64,000 nucleotides of DNA, taken from NCBI GenBank assembly GCA_963739545.1, contig CAVUAT010000011.1:496001-560000 (forward strand), in the 5' to 3' direction. Shown piece by piece: positions 27,492 to 35,808 of this stretch. A program made the position numbers and the translations under genes. The number at the start of each line of letters is the position of its first letter. Positions within the stretch are counted from its first letter, which is position 1. The notes beneath the pieces were generated by a model that worked only from the letters and a program-made list of their open reading frames with translations, searched no databases and was not told the origin of the DNA. Source of the stretch: CAVUAT01 sp963739545. GTDB lineage: Bacteria > Actinomycetota > Thermoleophilia > Solirubrobacterales > 70-9.

Positions 27492-28670
27492 GTGGACTTC
27501 AGACGCATCGCGCTGGCCGCGCTCGCGGCCACGGCAGGGACGCTCGCGATCGCGGTCGCAGGGCCCGCGAGCGCCGGAGCCGCGACGACCTGGCTCTGCA
27601 AGCCCGGCGTCGAGCCCAACCCCTGCTACTCAAGCCTCGAGACGACGGCGGTCACCTCCGGCGGCGCCTCCACGGTCGAGAGTCCCCAGATCGCCCGCAA
27701 GCCGAAGGTCGACTGCTTCTACGTCTACCCCACCGTCAGCCAGGACCAGGGCACGAACTCCGACCTCAGCATCGACCCCGAGCAGACCGCGGTCGCCCGC
27801 TTCCAGGCGTCGCGCTTCTCCGAGCGCTGCCGCGTGTTCGCGCCGATGTACCGCCAGCTCACCCTCGACGCGATCGGCGGGACCGCCGTCCCTCGCGCTG
27901 CGCTGGACCTCGCCTACTCCGACGTCGCCGCCGCCTGGCGCGAGTACATGAGGCGCGACAACAACGGCCGCGGCGTCGTCCTGATCGGGCACTCGCAGGG
28001 GACTGGGATGCTGACCCAGCTGGTGCGCGAGAAGATCGACCCGTTCCCGAAGGCCCGCAAGCTGCTCGTCTCGGCGCTGCTGATCGGGGGCAACGTCCTC
28101 GTCAAGAAGGGCCGCGACGTCGGCGGCTCGTTCAACAAGGTCCCCGCCTGCCGCACCGTCAAGCGCACCGGCTGCGTCGTCGCGTACTCGATCTACGACG
28201 AGACGCCGCCGAACGACACCTACTTCGGCAAGCCGGACGGCGCGCTCACCGACGCCTTCGGGCTCTCGGCCCGCACCGACCTCGAGGTGCTGTGCAACAA
28301 CCCCGCCGCCCTCGCGGGCGGCACGGCGCCGCTGCAGACGCTGGTATCGACGCAGCCGTTCCCCGGCACCACCGGCCTCGGGATCACGATCCTGTTCGGC
28401 GGGCCCGTGCCCGCCGTCCCGACGCCCTGGCTGGAGCCGAGCGACCACTACACGGGGTCCTGCGGCAACTTCAACGGCGCCAACGTGCTGTTGCTGTCGC
28501 CGATCGGCGCGGCGCGCAACCTGACGCCCGTGCCCGACCCGACCTGGGGCCTTCATCTCGGGGACGTCAACCTCGCGCTCGGCGACCTCGTCGACCTCGT
28601 GGGCGCGCAGACGCGGACGTACGCGAAGCAGCGCGCGAAGCGCAAGCGGCTCGCTGCTCAAGCGCGCTGA
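27492..28670 (+). CDS. Secreted DUF3089 alpha/beta-hydrolase
   Basis: 392 residues with signal peptide (FRRIALAALAATAGTLAIAVAGPASAGA). Catalytic-like nucleophile elbow GHSQGTGM near 160 and the DUF3089 features DCFYVYPTVSQD and FAPMYRQLTL at the substrate-side N-terminus; a late His in PSDHYTGSC may complete the triad. The family is lipase/esterase-like with unknown substrates; several Cys suggest extracytoplasmic disulfides. Start is GTG 27492 after GGCAG. 24 nt separate it from the GGDEF gene on the same strand. Confidence 0.88.
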   Translation: MDFRRIALAALAATAGTLAIAVAGPASAGAATTWLCKPGVEPNPCYSSLETTAVTSGGASTVESPQIARKPKVDCFYVYPTVSQDQGTNSDLSIDPEQTAVARFQASRFSERCRVFAPMYRQLTLDAIGGTAVPRAALDLAYSDVAAAWREYMRRDNNGRGVVLIGHSQGTGMLTQLVREKIDPFPKARKLLVSALLIGGNVLVKKGRDVGGSFNKVPACRTVKRTGCVVAYSIYDETPPNDTYFGKPDGALTDAFGLSARTDLEVLCNNPAALAGGTAPLQTLVSTQPFPGTTGLGITILFGGPVPAVPTPWLEPSDHYTGSCGNFNGANVLLLSPIGAARNLTPVPDPTWGLHLGDVNLALGDLVDLVGAQTRTYAKQRAKRKRLAAQAR

Positions 28671-28694
28671 GCAGGTGCCGATGAAGACATAGTC

Positions 28695-29711
28695 ATGGGT
28701 AACGGAGGAACCCATCGCGCCGCCGCGGGGCCGGCGCACGTCACGAGCGAGGCGGAGCTTCAGCGCGGCTACTGGCGCCTCGCCGCGGTGCTCTTCATCG
28801 GCGGCGGGCTTGGTGCCGTCCCGACCGACGCCCTTCACCGCCCCCCACACGACCCGGCGATCTTCCTGCTGCCGGTGCTCGCGATCGTCTCGGGGATCTT
28901 CTGCTGGATAGCCGCGGACCGCCTCGCCAGCCGCTGGCTGCACGTGATGACGGTGGCAGCGACCCTCGAGATCGCGCTCACGGCCTGGCTGGCGGACGAG
29001 ATCTTCGCGATCTACTACGTGTTCATCGCGATCTACGCCGCGTACGCGTTCCGCGACCGTCGCGCGATCGCGCTGCACGTGGGGTTCGCGTCATTCGCGG
29101 CGATGGCGCCGCTTCTCTACGACTCCGACAACGGCCGCGAGGCTCTGATCCTCGCTTTCGTGCTCATCCCGACCTTGGCGATCGCCGCGGGCGTCGTCGC
29201 CTTCCTGCGCGAGCGGCTCGAGGCGAGCGAGAGGCGGTTCCGCCAGCTCGCCGAGCGCGACCCGCTGACCGGCGTCGGCAACTACCGGCTGCTGAGCGAG
29301 CGCCTCCCGGTCGAGATCGAGCGGCACAGCATCGGCGGCCACCCGCTGGCCCTGATCGTGATCGACCTCGACGACTTCAAGCGGGTCAACGACGAGCACG
29401 GCCACCAGTACGGCGACCGGGTGCTGCAGGAGGTCGCGGGCGCGCTGATGGGCTCGGCCCGATCGAGCGATGTCGTCGTCCGCCACGGCGGCGACGAGTT
29501 CTCGGTCGTCTGCCCCGAGACCGGCTCAGCCAGCGCCCAGGAGCTCGCGGAGCGCCTCTGTGACGGGGTCACCAAGGTAACCGCGGGCGACCGGTCGATC
29601 GGGGCCTGCACCGGCTTCGCGATCTATCCGGACGACGCCCAGTCGCTGAACACGCTCCTTGCTCACGCGGACGAACACCTCCGCGCAGGCAAGGAGTCGC
29701 GCAGCCGTTAG
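28695..29711 (+). CDS. Membrane-bound diguanylate cyclase (GGDEF)
   Basis: 338 residues: six predicted membrane helices (about 25-165), a short coiled linker (RERLEASERRFRQLAERD), and a GGDEF domain from 180. DPLTGVGNYRLL starts the domain, LIVIDLDDFKRVND carries the metal Asp, and the active-site signature is HGGDEF. The inhibitory I-site RSSD lies the right five residues upstream, so product inhibition by c-di-GMP is predicted. No EAL or effector is adjacent. The N-terminal membrane domain likely senses an unknown signal. Confidence 0.92.
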   Translation: MGNGGTHRAAAGPAHVTSEAELQRGYWRLAAVLFIGGGLGAVPTDALHRPPHDPAIFLLPVLAIVSGIFCWIAADRLASRWLHVMTVAATLEIALTAWLADEIFAIYYVFIAIYAAYAFRDRRAIALHVGFASFAAMAPLLYDSDNGREALILAFVLIPTLAIAAGVVAFLRERLEASERRFRQLAERDPLTGVGNYRLLSERLPVEIERHSIGGHPLALIVIDLDDFKRVNDEHGHQYGDRVLQEVAGALMGSARSSDVVVRHGGDEFSVVCPETGSASAQELAERLCDGVTKVTAGDRSIGACTGFAIYPDDAQSLNTLLAHADEHLRAGKESRSR

Positions 29712-29714
29712 CGG

Positions 29715-30284
29715 CTAGAAACCGGCGTAGTGGCGGACGGCGAAGCCCGACGGCGAGCGCTTGGTCGCCCGCCAGCGCGGCCCGTTCCCGCCGCTGCCCA
29801 TCGCCGAGGTGTCCCAGCGCAAGCCGGCGATCACGGCGTATGCGTGGCCGCCGTTGGCGTAGACAGTGATCCAGCTGCCCTTGCCGGCGTCGCCCCACCT
29901 CATCAGGGGCCCCGACGGCATCGGGCTCGGGAGCAGGCCCGCCGCGTTCAGCACGTAGCTGACGGCGCCCGAGCAGTCGTAGCCGCGGGACTTGAAGCTG
30001 GCGTGGCCGCCGCCGTAGACGTACGGCTTCTTGCGGATCTTGTTGCCCGCGGCGATCGCGTCCTTGACCTGCTGGGGCGCGTCGGCGGGCGCAACCGCCT
30101 TGCCGCTCGGCAACAGCTTCGCGCGGGAGCCCGGAACCGTCGCGGTGCCGGCCGGAGCCGATCCAGATGACGGGCCGACAGTGCCGCCCGACTGCGCCGC
30201 AGCGGGTGATGCGCCAAGCGCCAAAGCCGTTGTGGCCAGCCCGGCTACGACGGCACTCCTGAAAACAAGCGTGATGGACCGCAA
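29715..30284 (-). CDS. Secreted NlpC/P60-type cell-wall peptidase
   Basis: 189 residues with signal peptide (VVAGLATTALALGASPAAAQ), a Ser/Gly/Pro linker and a C-terminal papain-like fold. Catalytic Cys in YDCSGAVSYVLNAAGLL, catalytic His in NGGHAYAVIAG, so it probably cleaves peptidoglycan stem peptides. Start is TTG 30282-30284, chosen because AAGGAG sits 6 nt upstream on the minus strand. Expression is predicted to be under the c-di-AMP riboswitch at 30300-30400. Converges with the GGDEF gene, 3 nt apart. Confidence 0.88.
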   Translation of the reverse strand: MRSITLVFRSAVVAGLATTALALGASPAAAQSGGTVGPSSGSAPAGTATVPGSRAKLLPSGKAVAPADAPQQVKDAIAAGNKIRKKPYVYGGGHASFKSRGYDCSGAVSYVLNAAGLLPSPMPSGPLMRWGDAGKGSWITVYANGGHAYAVIAGLRWDTSAMGSGGNGPRWRATKRSPSGFAVRHYAGF

Positions 30285-30299
30285 ACCGTTCTCCTTCGT

Positions 30300-30400
30300 A
30301 GGCCTGCGGGGTTAGCTGTCGGGCTGGCGCTGAAAGAGCCTGCGCCCCCACCCGTAGGTGTGGTTCGCCCCAGAAACTCGGTTCCCCCGCTCTCACCCAA
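30300..30400 (-). promoter_or_regulatory. c-di-AMP (ydaO/yuaA-type) riboswitch upstream of NlpC/P60 gene
   Basis: Read on the minus strand, the leader contains the conserved blocks of the ydaO aptamer in order: GAGCGGGGGAACC (30381-30394 region), GGGGCGAA (30364-30371), and the 3' core GCCCGACAGCTAACCCCGCA (30304-30324), followed after about 15 nt by the ribosome site of the hydrolase gene. This class binds cyclic di-AMP and usually switches off wall-hydrolase and K+ genes at high ligand. The 3' core next to the SD could act on translation or termination. Boundaries approximate. Confidence 0.9.
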
Positions 30401-30402
30401 AT

Positions 30403-30450
30403 TTGTGCGCTTTCGCGGCGCGCTTTCGCGCGGCGCTTCGCGCGGGTGAG
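30403..30450. repeat. GCGCGAAAGCG-type short repeats
   Basis: Immediately upstream of the riboswitch (minus-strand sense) lie near-copies of GCGCGAAAGCG/GCGCGAAGCG in both orientations, able to form several GC stems. They may include the terminator of the carboxyltransferase gene ending at 30507, which reads toward them. No clear T-run. Confidence 0.4.
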
Positions 30451-30506
30451 ACTCGGCATTGAGCGGAGCAGGCTAGCAGCAAGTGTGAGCAGACGCTCGC
30501 ACTTGA

Positions 30507-32078
30507 TCACCAGGTGTCGACGAAGCGGCTCGGGCCCCGCTCGCCGCCTGACGCCGCCGCGAGGGTCGCCGCGATCACCGATCGGGTCTCGACGGGATCG
30601 ATCACGTCGTCGAGCTCGAACAGGGTCGCCGCGTTGAGGCCCTTCGCGTTCTCGTGGGCCTGCTCGGTCAGGTCCTGCACCCGGGCCTCGCGCTCGTCGG
30701 GGTCGTCGATCGCATCGAGCTCGCGGCGCAGGCCCAGGCGAACCGCGCCCTCGAGCCCCATCGGCCCGAGCTCCGAGGTCGGCCACCCGACCGTGAGCAG
30801 CGGCTCGTGGAGGCTCCCCGCCGCCATCGCCTGGGCGCCGAGGCCGTAGGCCTTGCGCAGGATGACGGCCACAAACGGGACGCGCAGCGCAGCGCCCGCG
30901 ACGAACAGGCGAGAGCAGTGGCGAACGAGGGCCGTCGCCTCGGCGTCGGGGCCGACCATCATTCCCGGCGTGTCGATCAGCGAGATCACCGGAACGCCGA
31001 AGGCGTCGCAGAGCTGCATGAAGCGGGCGGCCTTGTCGGCGCCGTTGCTGGTGATCGCGCCCGCGAGGTGCATCGGGTTGTTGGCGATGATTCCGAGCGG
31101 CCGGCCCTCGATGCGTGCGAGGGCGGTGACCATGCCCGGAGCGAAGCGCTCCCGGAGGACGACCGTCGACCCCTCGTCCGCGAGCGTCTCGACCACGCGG
31201 TTGACGTCGTAGGCGCGGCGCCGGCGCTCGGGGACGGCGTCTCGCAGCGGCGCCTGGTCCGGCTCGGTGAACGAATCGAGACGGCCCTGGAAGAAGGCGA
31301 GCAGCGTGCGGGTGACCGCGACCGCCTCGGCCTCGTCGGCTACGAGCACGTCGATGACGCCGTTTCGCGACTGCACCTCGGCCGGGCCGACCTCGTCGGG
31401 GTCGAACCGGCCGAGGCCGCCCCCCTCGATCATCGCCGGCCCGCCCATGCCGAGCGAGATGCTCTCCGTTGCCACGATCAGGTCAGAAGCACCGGCGATC
31501 ACCGCATTGCCCGCGAAACAGCGCCCGGAGACGATCGCGATCCGGGGCACCATGCCCGATAGACGGCCCCACAGCGCGAAGGCGCGCGTCTCGAGCGCCG
31601 ACACGACCGCGTAGTCGGTGTCGCCGGGCCGCCCTCCCCCGCCCTCGGCGAAGAACACGGTCGGCAGGCGCATCCGCTCGATCAGCTCGAACAGCCGGTC
31701 CTTCTTCTTGTGCCCGAGGGCGCCCTGCGAGCCCGCGAGCACCGTGTAGTCATAGGAGAGGACCGCGCACGCCGCGGCCTCGTCGCCGAAGAGACCGCCG
31801 TTGACGCGGGCGGTGCCCGCGATCAGCCCGTCGGCCGGCGTCCGCTCGATCAGCTCCTTCAGATCGCGCCGGCCGCGCTGCGCGGCCACCGCGTGACGGC
31901 CGTACTCGACGAAGCTGCCCTCGTCGACGAGGTCGTCGACGTTCTCCCGCGCCGTCCGGGCCCCTGTGGCGTGGCGGCGCTCGACGGCCTCGGGCCGCGA
32001 CGCGTCATGCGTGAGCCTGCGGCGCTCGAGCGCCTCCTCGAGGTCCTCGCGGTGCTTCGCGTCATCGGTTCTGGCCAC
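30507..32078 (-). CDS. Acyl-CoA carboxylase carboxyltransferase (beta) subunit
   Basis: 523-residue biotin-dependent carboxyl transferase of the acetyl/propionyl/methylcrotonyl-CoA carboxylase type. Both crotonase-like halves are present: N-domain with YDYTVLAGSQGALGHKK, oxyanion-hole Gly-rich GRCFAGNAV; C-domain with FAPGMVTALARIEGRPLG, NNPMHLAGAI, SLIDTPGMMVG and RKAYGLGAQAM. The residue that selects acyl length cannot be judged reliably. No biotin carboxylase/carrier gene is next to it, so the alpha subunit must be elsewhere. Start ATG 32078; 107 nt before the opposite-strand riboswitch. Confidence 0.92.
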   Translation of the reverse strand: MARTDDAKHREDLEEALERRRLTHDASRPEAVERRHATGARTARENVDDLVDEGSFVEYGRHAVAAQRGRRDLKELIERTPADGLIAGTARVNGGLFGDEAAACAVLSYDYTVLAGSQGALGHKKKDRLFELIERMRLPTVFFAEGGGGRPGDTDYAVVSALETRAFALWGRLSGMVPRIAIVSGRCFAGNAVIAGASDLIVATESISLGMGGPAMIEGGGLGRFDPDEVGPAEVQSRNGVIDVLVADEAEAVAVTRTLLAFFQGRLDSFTEPDQAPLRDAVPERRRRAYDVNRVVETLADEGSTVVLRERFAPGMVTALARIEGRPLGIIANNPMHLAGAITSNGADKAARFMQLCDAFGVPVISLIDTPGMMVGPDAEATALVRHCSRLFVAGAALRVPFVAVILRKAYGLGAQAMAAGSLHEPLLTVGWPTSELGPMGLEGAVRLGLRRELDAIDDPDEREARVQDLTEQAHENAKGLNAATLFELDDVIDPVETRSVIAATLAAASGGERGPSRFVDTW

Positions 32079-32184
32079 CGGCTAAGCCTTTCAGGAACCC
32101 CCCGCGAACCACGTCCCGTACCCGCGAGCCGCCGGGTTGCCCTGTTATGGTGCCCGCCGAAGGCCTAATCCCCGTTCGCAAGCG

Positions 32185-32300
32185 GACGGGGAGCGGGGGA
32201 ACCATCGGGAAGCATCTCCCAGTTCCCTGGGGCGAATCGGACACAGTCCGTAGCGCAGATCTTTCAGCGCGAGCCCGCCAGCTAACCCCGCAGGCCAGCG
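32185..32300 (+). promoter_or_regulatory. c-di-AMP (ydaO/yuaA-type) riboswitch upstream of M23 peptidase gene
   Basis: Plus-strand leader with the same conserved blocks as the copy at 30300-30400: GGGAGCGGGGGAACC (32188-32202), CTGGGGCGAATC (32227-32238), and 3' core GCCCGCCAGCTAACCCCGCA (32273-32292), one base different from the first copy (GCCAG versus GACAG). The M23 start codon follows 13 nt after the core. It predicts c-di-AMP control of a second wall hydrolase 2 kb from the first. Confidence 0.9.
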
Positions 32301-32304
32301 AAAG

Positions 32305-32889
32305 ATGAAGACCAAGAGCGAACACCGAACGTCATCGCGCAGGCTCGGCGGAGCCGCGCTCGCGCTGCTCGCGGCCGTCGCGTCCGCGGCGGCCTTCGGC
32401 GGCTCGGCGTACGGGCAGTCCGGCGGCGCCGTCCCTCCCGGCGGCACCACCACGACGCCTCCCCCCACGACCACGCCGACAGGCCCGACCCAGGTCTTCC
32501 CGATTCCCACTGCGCACCAGTACGGCGACGGCTTCGGCGCAGGGCGAAGCCATATGGGGGCCGACATCTTCGCCCCGTGCGGGACCTTCGCGATCGCGGT
32601 GATGAACTCGAAGGTCGTCTACACGGGCTTTCAGTCATCGGCCGGCAACTACCTCGTGCTGCGCGCCAAGAAGCTCAATCGCGAATACGTCTACATGCAC
32701 TTGCAGGCGCCCAGCCCGCTGCTCAAGGGCGACAAGGTCGTGAAGGGCCAGTTCGTCGGCGGCGTGGGCGACACCGGCAACGCCTCGGGCTGCCACCTGC
32801 ACTTCGAGATCTGGAAGGGCAAGTGGTACCGCGGCGGCCGCGCGCTCGACCCGATGCCCTCGCTCCAGGCCTGGGACGCGTACTCCTAG
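32305..32889 (+). CDS. Secreted M23 (LytM/lysostaphin-type) peptidase
   Basis: 194 residues: signal peptide (GGAALALLAAVASAAAFGGSAYG), a Gly/Pro/Thr-rich linker (TTTTPPPTTTPTGPT), and a zinc peptidase domain. Ligands: HMGAD (H and D), then HLHFE at the C-terminal side, with YMHL between. All metal residues are present, so an active endopeptidase cutting peptidoglycan crosslinks is likely. ATG 32305 directly after the riboswitch, with GCGAAAG as the weak ribosome site within the riboswitch end. Confidence 0.9.
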   Translation: MKTKSEHRTSSRRLGGAALALLAAVASAAAFGGSAYGQSGGAVPPGGTTTTPPPTTTPTGPTQVFPIPTAHQYGDGFGAGRSHMGADIFAPCGTFAIAVMNSKVVYTGFQSSAGNYLVLRAKKLNREYVYMHLQAPSPLLKGDKVVKGQFVGGVGDTGNASGCHLHFEIWKGKWYRGGRALDPMPSLQAWDAYS

Positions 32890-32898
32890 ACGCGGTTC

Positions 32899-33435
32899 CT
32901 AGAAGTACTTCCTCACTATCTGCTCAACGGTTCCCGTCGTTCGCATCGTCGAGACGCCGAGCGCTGCGTCGATCGTCTTGAAGTCGAGCTCCGAGGTCTG
33001 CGTCCCGCCCTTCGGCAGCCAGTAGAGCTCGCGCCCCGAGATCGCGAGCCGGTCATCCGCGCTCGCCAGCGCCAGGACCTGCTTTCGCGCCTTCGCGCTC
33101 GGCTTGCGGGCGAGGAACGAAACCTGAGGCTTTCCCTTCGAGGCCTCGATCTGGGCGGGCGTGAACGGGCGTTCAGCAGCGATCGCCCGCAGCTGCGCGG
33201 CCGTCCGAACAAATGCGACGACCTCGAAGCCGAGCGCCTCGGCCAGCGCCCCCTCAATCGCCGCGGAGTGCTCGGCGGCCGACCCGCCTGCCGCCTTGAA
33301 CACGACGTTGCCGCTGGCGCGGAAGGCCGCGACCCCCTCGAAGCCCAGGTCCTCCAGCGGGGCGCAGAGACCGGTGCCGGTGACACGCCGGTTGCCGACG
33401 TTGATTCCCCGCAGGAAGGCGACGTAGGCGGCCAT
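32899..33435 (-). CDS. DUF1697-family protein
   Basis: 178 residues. The family start YVAFLRGINVGNRRV, mid RASGNVVF and C-terminal VSTMRTTGTVEQIVRKYF motifs (normally TxRNWRTV) identify DUF1697, widespread in bacteria with unknown biochemistry. ATG 33433-33435 gives the canonical N-terminus; a longer upstream frame has no family similarity. Convergent with the M23 gene (10 nt gap) and divergent from the HAD gene. Confidence 0.88.
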   Translation of the reverse strand: MAAYVAFLRGINVGNRRVTGTGLCAPLEDLGFEGVAAFRASGNVVFKAAGGSAAEHSAAIEGALAEALGFEVVAFVRTAAQLRAIAAERPFTPAQIEASKGKPQVSFLARKPSAKARKQVLALASADDRLAISGRELYWLPKGGTQTSELDFKTIDAALGVSTMRTTGTVEQIVRKYF

Positions 33436-33466
33436 CGGCCGCACGGTAGCTAGCCTCTCGGCCCCG

Positions 33467-34135
33467 ATGACGCCCCCTACCGCGGTCCTCTTCGACAACG
33501 ACGGCCTGCTGCTCGACAGCGAATCGGTCTGGACCCGCGCCGAGCGCGACCTGTTCGAGCGCCACGGGCTCGAGTTCACGATCGATCACAAGCTCGAGCT
33601 CGTCGGGACCAACCCCAAGATCGCCGGCGGCATCCTCGAGCAGCGCCTCGAACAGCCCGGCCGCGGCCCGGCGCTGGTCGAAGAGCTCGACGCCCTCGTC
33701 ATCGTGGAGCTCGAGGGCGGCCTCGACCCGATGCCGGGCGCACGAAACCTGGTTGCGGCGCTCCGCTCCGCGGGAACCCCGATCGCGCTCGTCTCGAACT
33801 CCCCACGGCGATTCATGGAACGAGCGCTGGCGCTGGTCGGGATGGAGGGCCAGTTCGGTGCACTCGTGAGCGGCCACGAGGTGGCCGCCGCAAAGCCCGC
33901 GCCCGACCCCTACCTCGAGGCATGCGCCCAGATCGGCGTCGAGCCGACGCCGGATGCGATCGTGCTCGAGGACTCCCCCACCGGCGTCGAGGCCGGGCTG
34001 GCCGCGGGCCTGACCGTGATCGGCGTCCCCTCGGTCCCGGGCGTCGCGCTCGAGCGAGCCCATATGACGGTGGCCTCGCTGCAGGACGCGGACCTGGTGG
34101 AGCGCCTCGGGTTGTCCGCGCCGTCGCCGGGCTAG
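33467..34135 (+). CDS. HAD-superfamily phosphatase (beta-phosphoglucomutase-like)
   Basis: 222 residues, subclass IA. Motif I LFDNDGLLLDSE (nucleophile Asp and the +2 Asp), motif II LVSNS, motif III Lys in AAAKPAPDPYLEA, motif IV VLEDSPTGVEAG. Small helical cap between about 17 and 85. The substrate is probably a phosphosugar or similar metabolite; sequence does not tell. Start ATG 33467. Confidence 0.9.
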   Translation: MTPPTAVLFDNDGLLLDSESVWTRAERDLFERHGLEFTIDHKLELVGTNPKIAGGILEQRLEQPGRGPALVEELDALVIVELEGGLDPMPGARNLVAALRSAGTPIALVSNSPRRFMERALALVGMEGQFGALVSGHEVAAAKPAPDPYLEACAQIGVEPTPDAIVLEDSPTGVEAGLAAGLTVIGVPSVPGVALERAHMTVASLQDADLVERLGLSAPSPG

Positions 34136-34201
34136 ACGAGGGCTGAGCGACCAGGCTAGGTTCTGAGTTAGCCGCCCACACGACCGAGAGGATGAAGCCG
34201 C

Positions 34202-34909
34202 ATGCCTTCGCTGAAGCCGCTGCCCGACTCCTTCGAGCGCACCCGCGTCGCCATGCACCGCGTGGCCGAGCAGATCGTCGCCCCCGCGCGAAAGCCCGAC
34301 AACGAAATCGCAATGCAGGCGACCCCGGGCGGCTTCGGGACGCCCGAGTTCGAATGGGAGGGCGCGACTCACCAGGTCCGAGTCGAGGGCGCCGAGCTCG
34401 TGCACAGCGTCGGCTCGGACGAGCGCCGCGCACCGCTCAGCTCACTCGCTGAGGCGACGGCCCCGGTCTCCGGGCTCGTGCCAGATCCCCCGCGCGAGAC
34501 CGAGCCGCTAGAGGTCGACCCCGATTCCGCCCACGCCCTCGCCGGGTGGTTCGCGCTCGGAGCCGAGGCGCTCGAGCGCCTGCGCGGGGAAGCCGCGCTC
34601 GATGACGCGGCGACGGCGCCGACGCTGTGGCCCGAGCACTTCGACATCGCGATCGAGTCCGGCGCCGAGGCGAAGGGCCTTCGCGCGAACTACGGCTTTT
34701 CGCCGGGCGACGAGGACCATCGAGAGCCCTACCTCTACGTCGGCCCCTGGGCCGGCGAGCTCGAAGGCGAGCTCTGGAACGCCACCTCCTTCAACGGCGC
34801 CGAGCTCGCCTATGCCGAGCTCCTCGCAGCGCACGACCCGCTGACCGCCGCGCTCGACTTCTGCCGCGAACGCCGCGATGCACTCGGCTCGACACAGACA
34901 GGAACCTGA
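34202..34909 (+). CDS. Conserved hypothetical protein
   Basis: 235 residues, soluble, rich in Glu and Ala. Contains a basic N-terminal helix (LPDSFERTRVAMHRVAEQIVAPAR) and a well-ordered C-terminal half with EHFDIAIE, NYGFSPGDEDHREPYLYVGPW and ATSFNGAELAYAELL, which looks like a folded domain conserved in actinobacteria. ATG 34202 follows GAGG at 34190. I cannot assign function; neighbours (HAD hydrolase, stress trio) do not help. Confidence 0.7.
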   Translation: MPSLKPLPDSFERTRVAMHRVAEQIVAPARKPDNEIAMQATPGGFGTPEFEWEGATHQVRVEGAELVHSVGSDERRAPLSSLAEATAPVSGLVPDPPRETEPLEVDPDSAHALAGWFALGAEALERLRGEAALDDAATAPTLWPEHFDIAIESGAEAKGLRANYGFSPGDEDHREPYLYVGPWAGELEGELWNATSFNGAELAYAELLAAHDPLTAALDFCRERRDALGSTQTGT

Positions 34910-35293
34910 TCTCGCCGACAACCCGATCCTCCCGATCGGGAACACCCTGACGGGATGGGCGGCGACGCCGCGCACGTGGGCTGAATCCCTCGCCGACCGG
35001 TACGCGTACGGGCGGCCGGCGTCCGAAATGCGACACGGGATGAGGCGTTCCCCTCCGGTGTCCGCGTTTCCATCCGCGAACGGTTTTCCCACCCCGGGCC
35101 CGGGGTAAGGAGGATCCACAGGGCGCGGGCGCAGCGCACGTACACGCGCTCCGCTCCGCCACAGCGGGACACCCTGACGTCAGGTGTGCGCCAGGGAAGC
35201 CGGTCAGACGTTTCAGCTCAGTTCTCTGACGAGGACGCTCGGTGCACCCGAGCCGCTGGACATAAACGGATTGCAACAGACCAGGAGGATTTG
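34910..35293 (+). promoter_or_regulatory. 384-nt leader region with SigB-like promoter and palindrome
   Basis: No coding frame of merit. On the plus strand GTTTTC (35083-35088), 14 nt, then GGGTAA (35103-35108) fits the general-stress sigma-factor consensus (GTTT, GGGTA) and would give a leader of about 180 nt before the gene at 35294. Downstream, the perfect palindrome CTGACGTCAG (35174-35183), flanked by ACACC and GTGT, is a possible operator. AGGAGG at 35284-35289 is the ribosome site of the next gene. GCCCGGG-rich stems lie around 35092-35105. Confidence 0.45.
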
Positions 35294-35803
35294 ATGGAGG
35301 CAGCAACGACCAACAAGGACAGCAACGAAGCGACCGGCAGCGCCGGCGTCGCTGACGAAGCGAAGGAGAAAGCCGCGGACGCGGCGGTACAAGCCCGCGA
35401 GCAGGTAAGAAGCGTCGCAGGCCAGGCGAACGACAGAGCTCGCAGCGAGATCGACCAGCGCTCGACCCAGGCCGGAGATCGTGCGAACGAGACCGCGGGC
35501 GATCTGCGCTCCGTCGGCTCCGAACTGCGAAACCAGGGCAAGAACGGTCCGGCGAAGCTCGCCGACCAGGCCGCCGATCGCATCGAGCGGGTCGGGGGCT
35601 ACCTGCAGCAAAGCGACGCCGATCGCATCCTCCATGACGCGGAGGACTTCGGGCGGCGCCGCCCCTGGGCGGTGCTTGCCGGAGCTGCGGTGGCTGGCTT
35701 GCTTGCCGCCCGCGTGCTCAAGGCATCGAGCAGCGAGCGCTACTCGACGTCGTCGGCCTCGTCGTCGAACGGTGCCTCATACCCGACCGCGCAGTCGGAG
35801 TGA
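35294..35803 (+). CDS. DUF883/ElaB-YqjD-like membrane-anchored stress protein
   Basis: 169 residues. Long amphipathic helical region rich in Ala, Glu, Arg (VRSVAGQANDRARSEIDQ ... ADQAADRIERVGGYLQ), then RRRPWAVLAGAAVAGLLAARVLK, a C-terminal membrane helix typical of the ribosome- or envelope-associated YqjD/ElaB group. ATG 35294 has AGGAGG 5 nt before. The stop TGA 35801-35803 is 5 nt before the next ATG. First gene of a three-gene set. Confidence 0.75.
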   Translation: MEAATTNKDSNEATGSAGVADEAKEKAADAAVQAREQVRSVAGQANDRARSEIDQRSTQAGDRANETAGDLRSVGSELRNQGKNGPAKLADQAADRIERVGGYLQQSDADRILHDAEDFGRRRPWAVLAGAAVAGLLAARVLKASSSERYSTSSASSSNGASYPTAQSE

Positions 35804-35808
35804 ACGAG

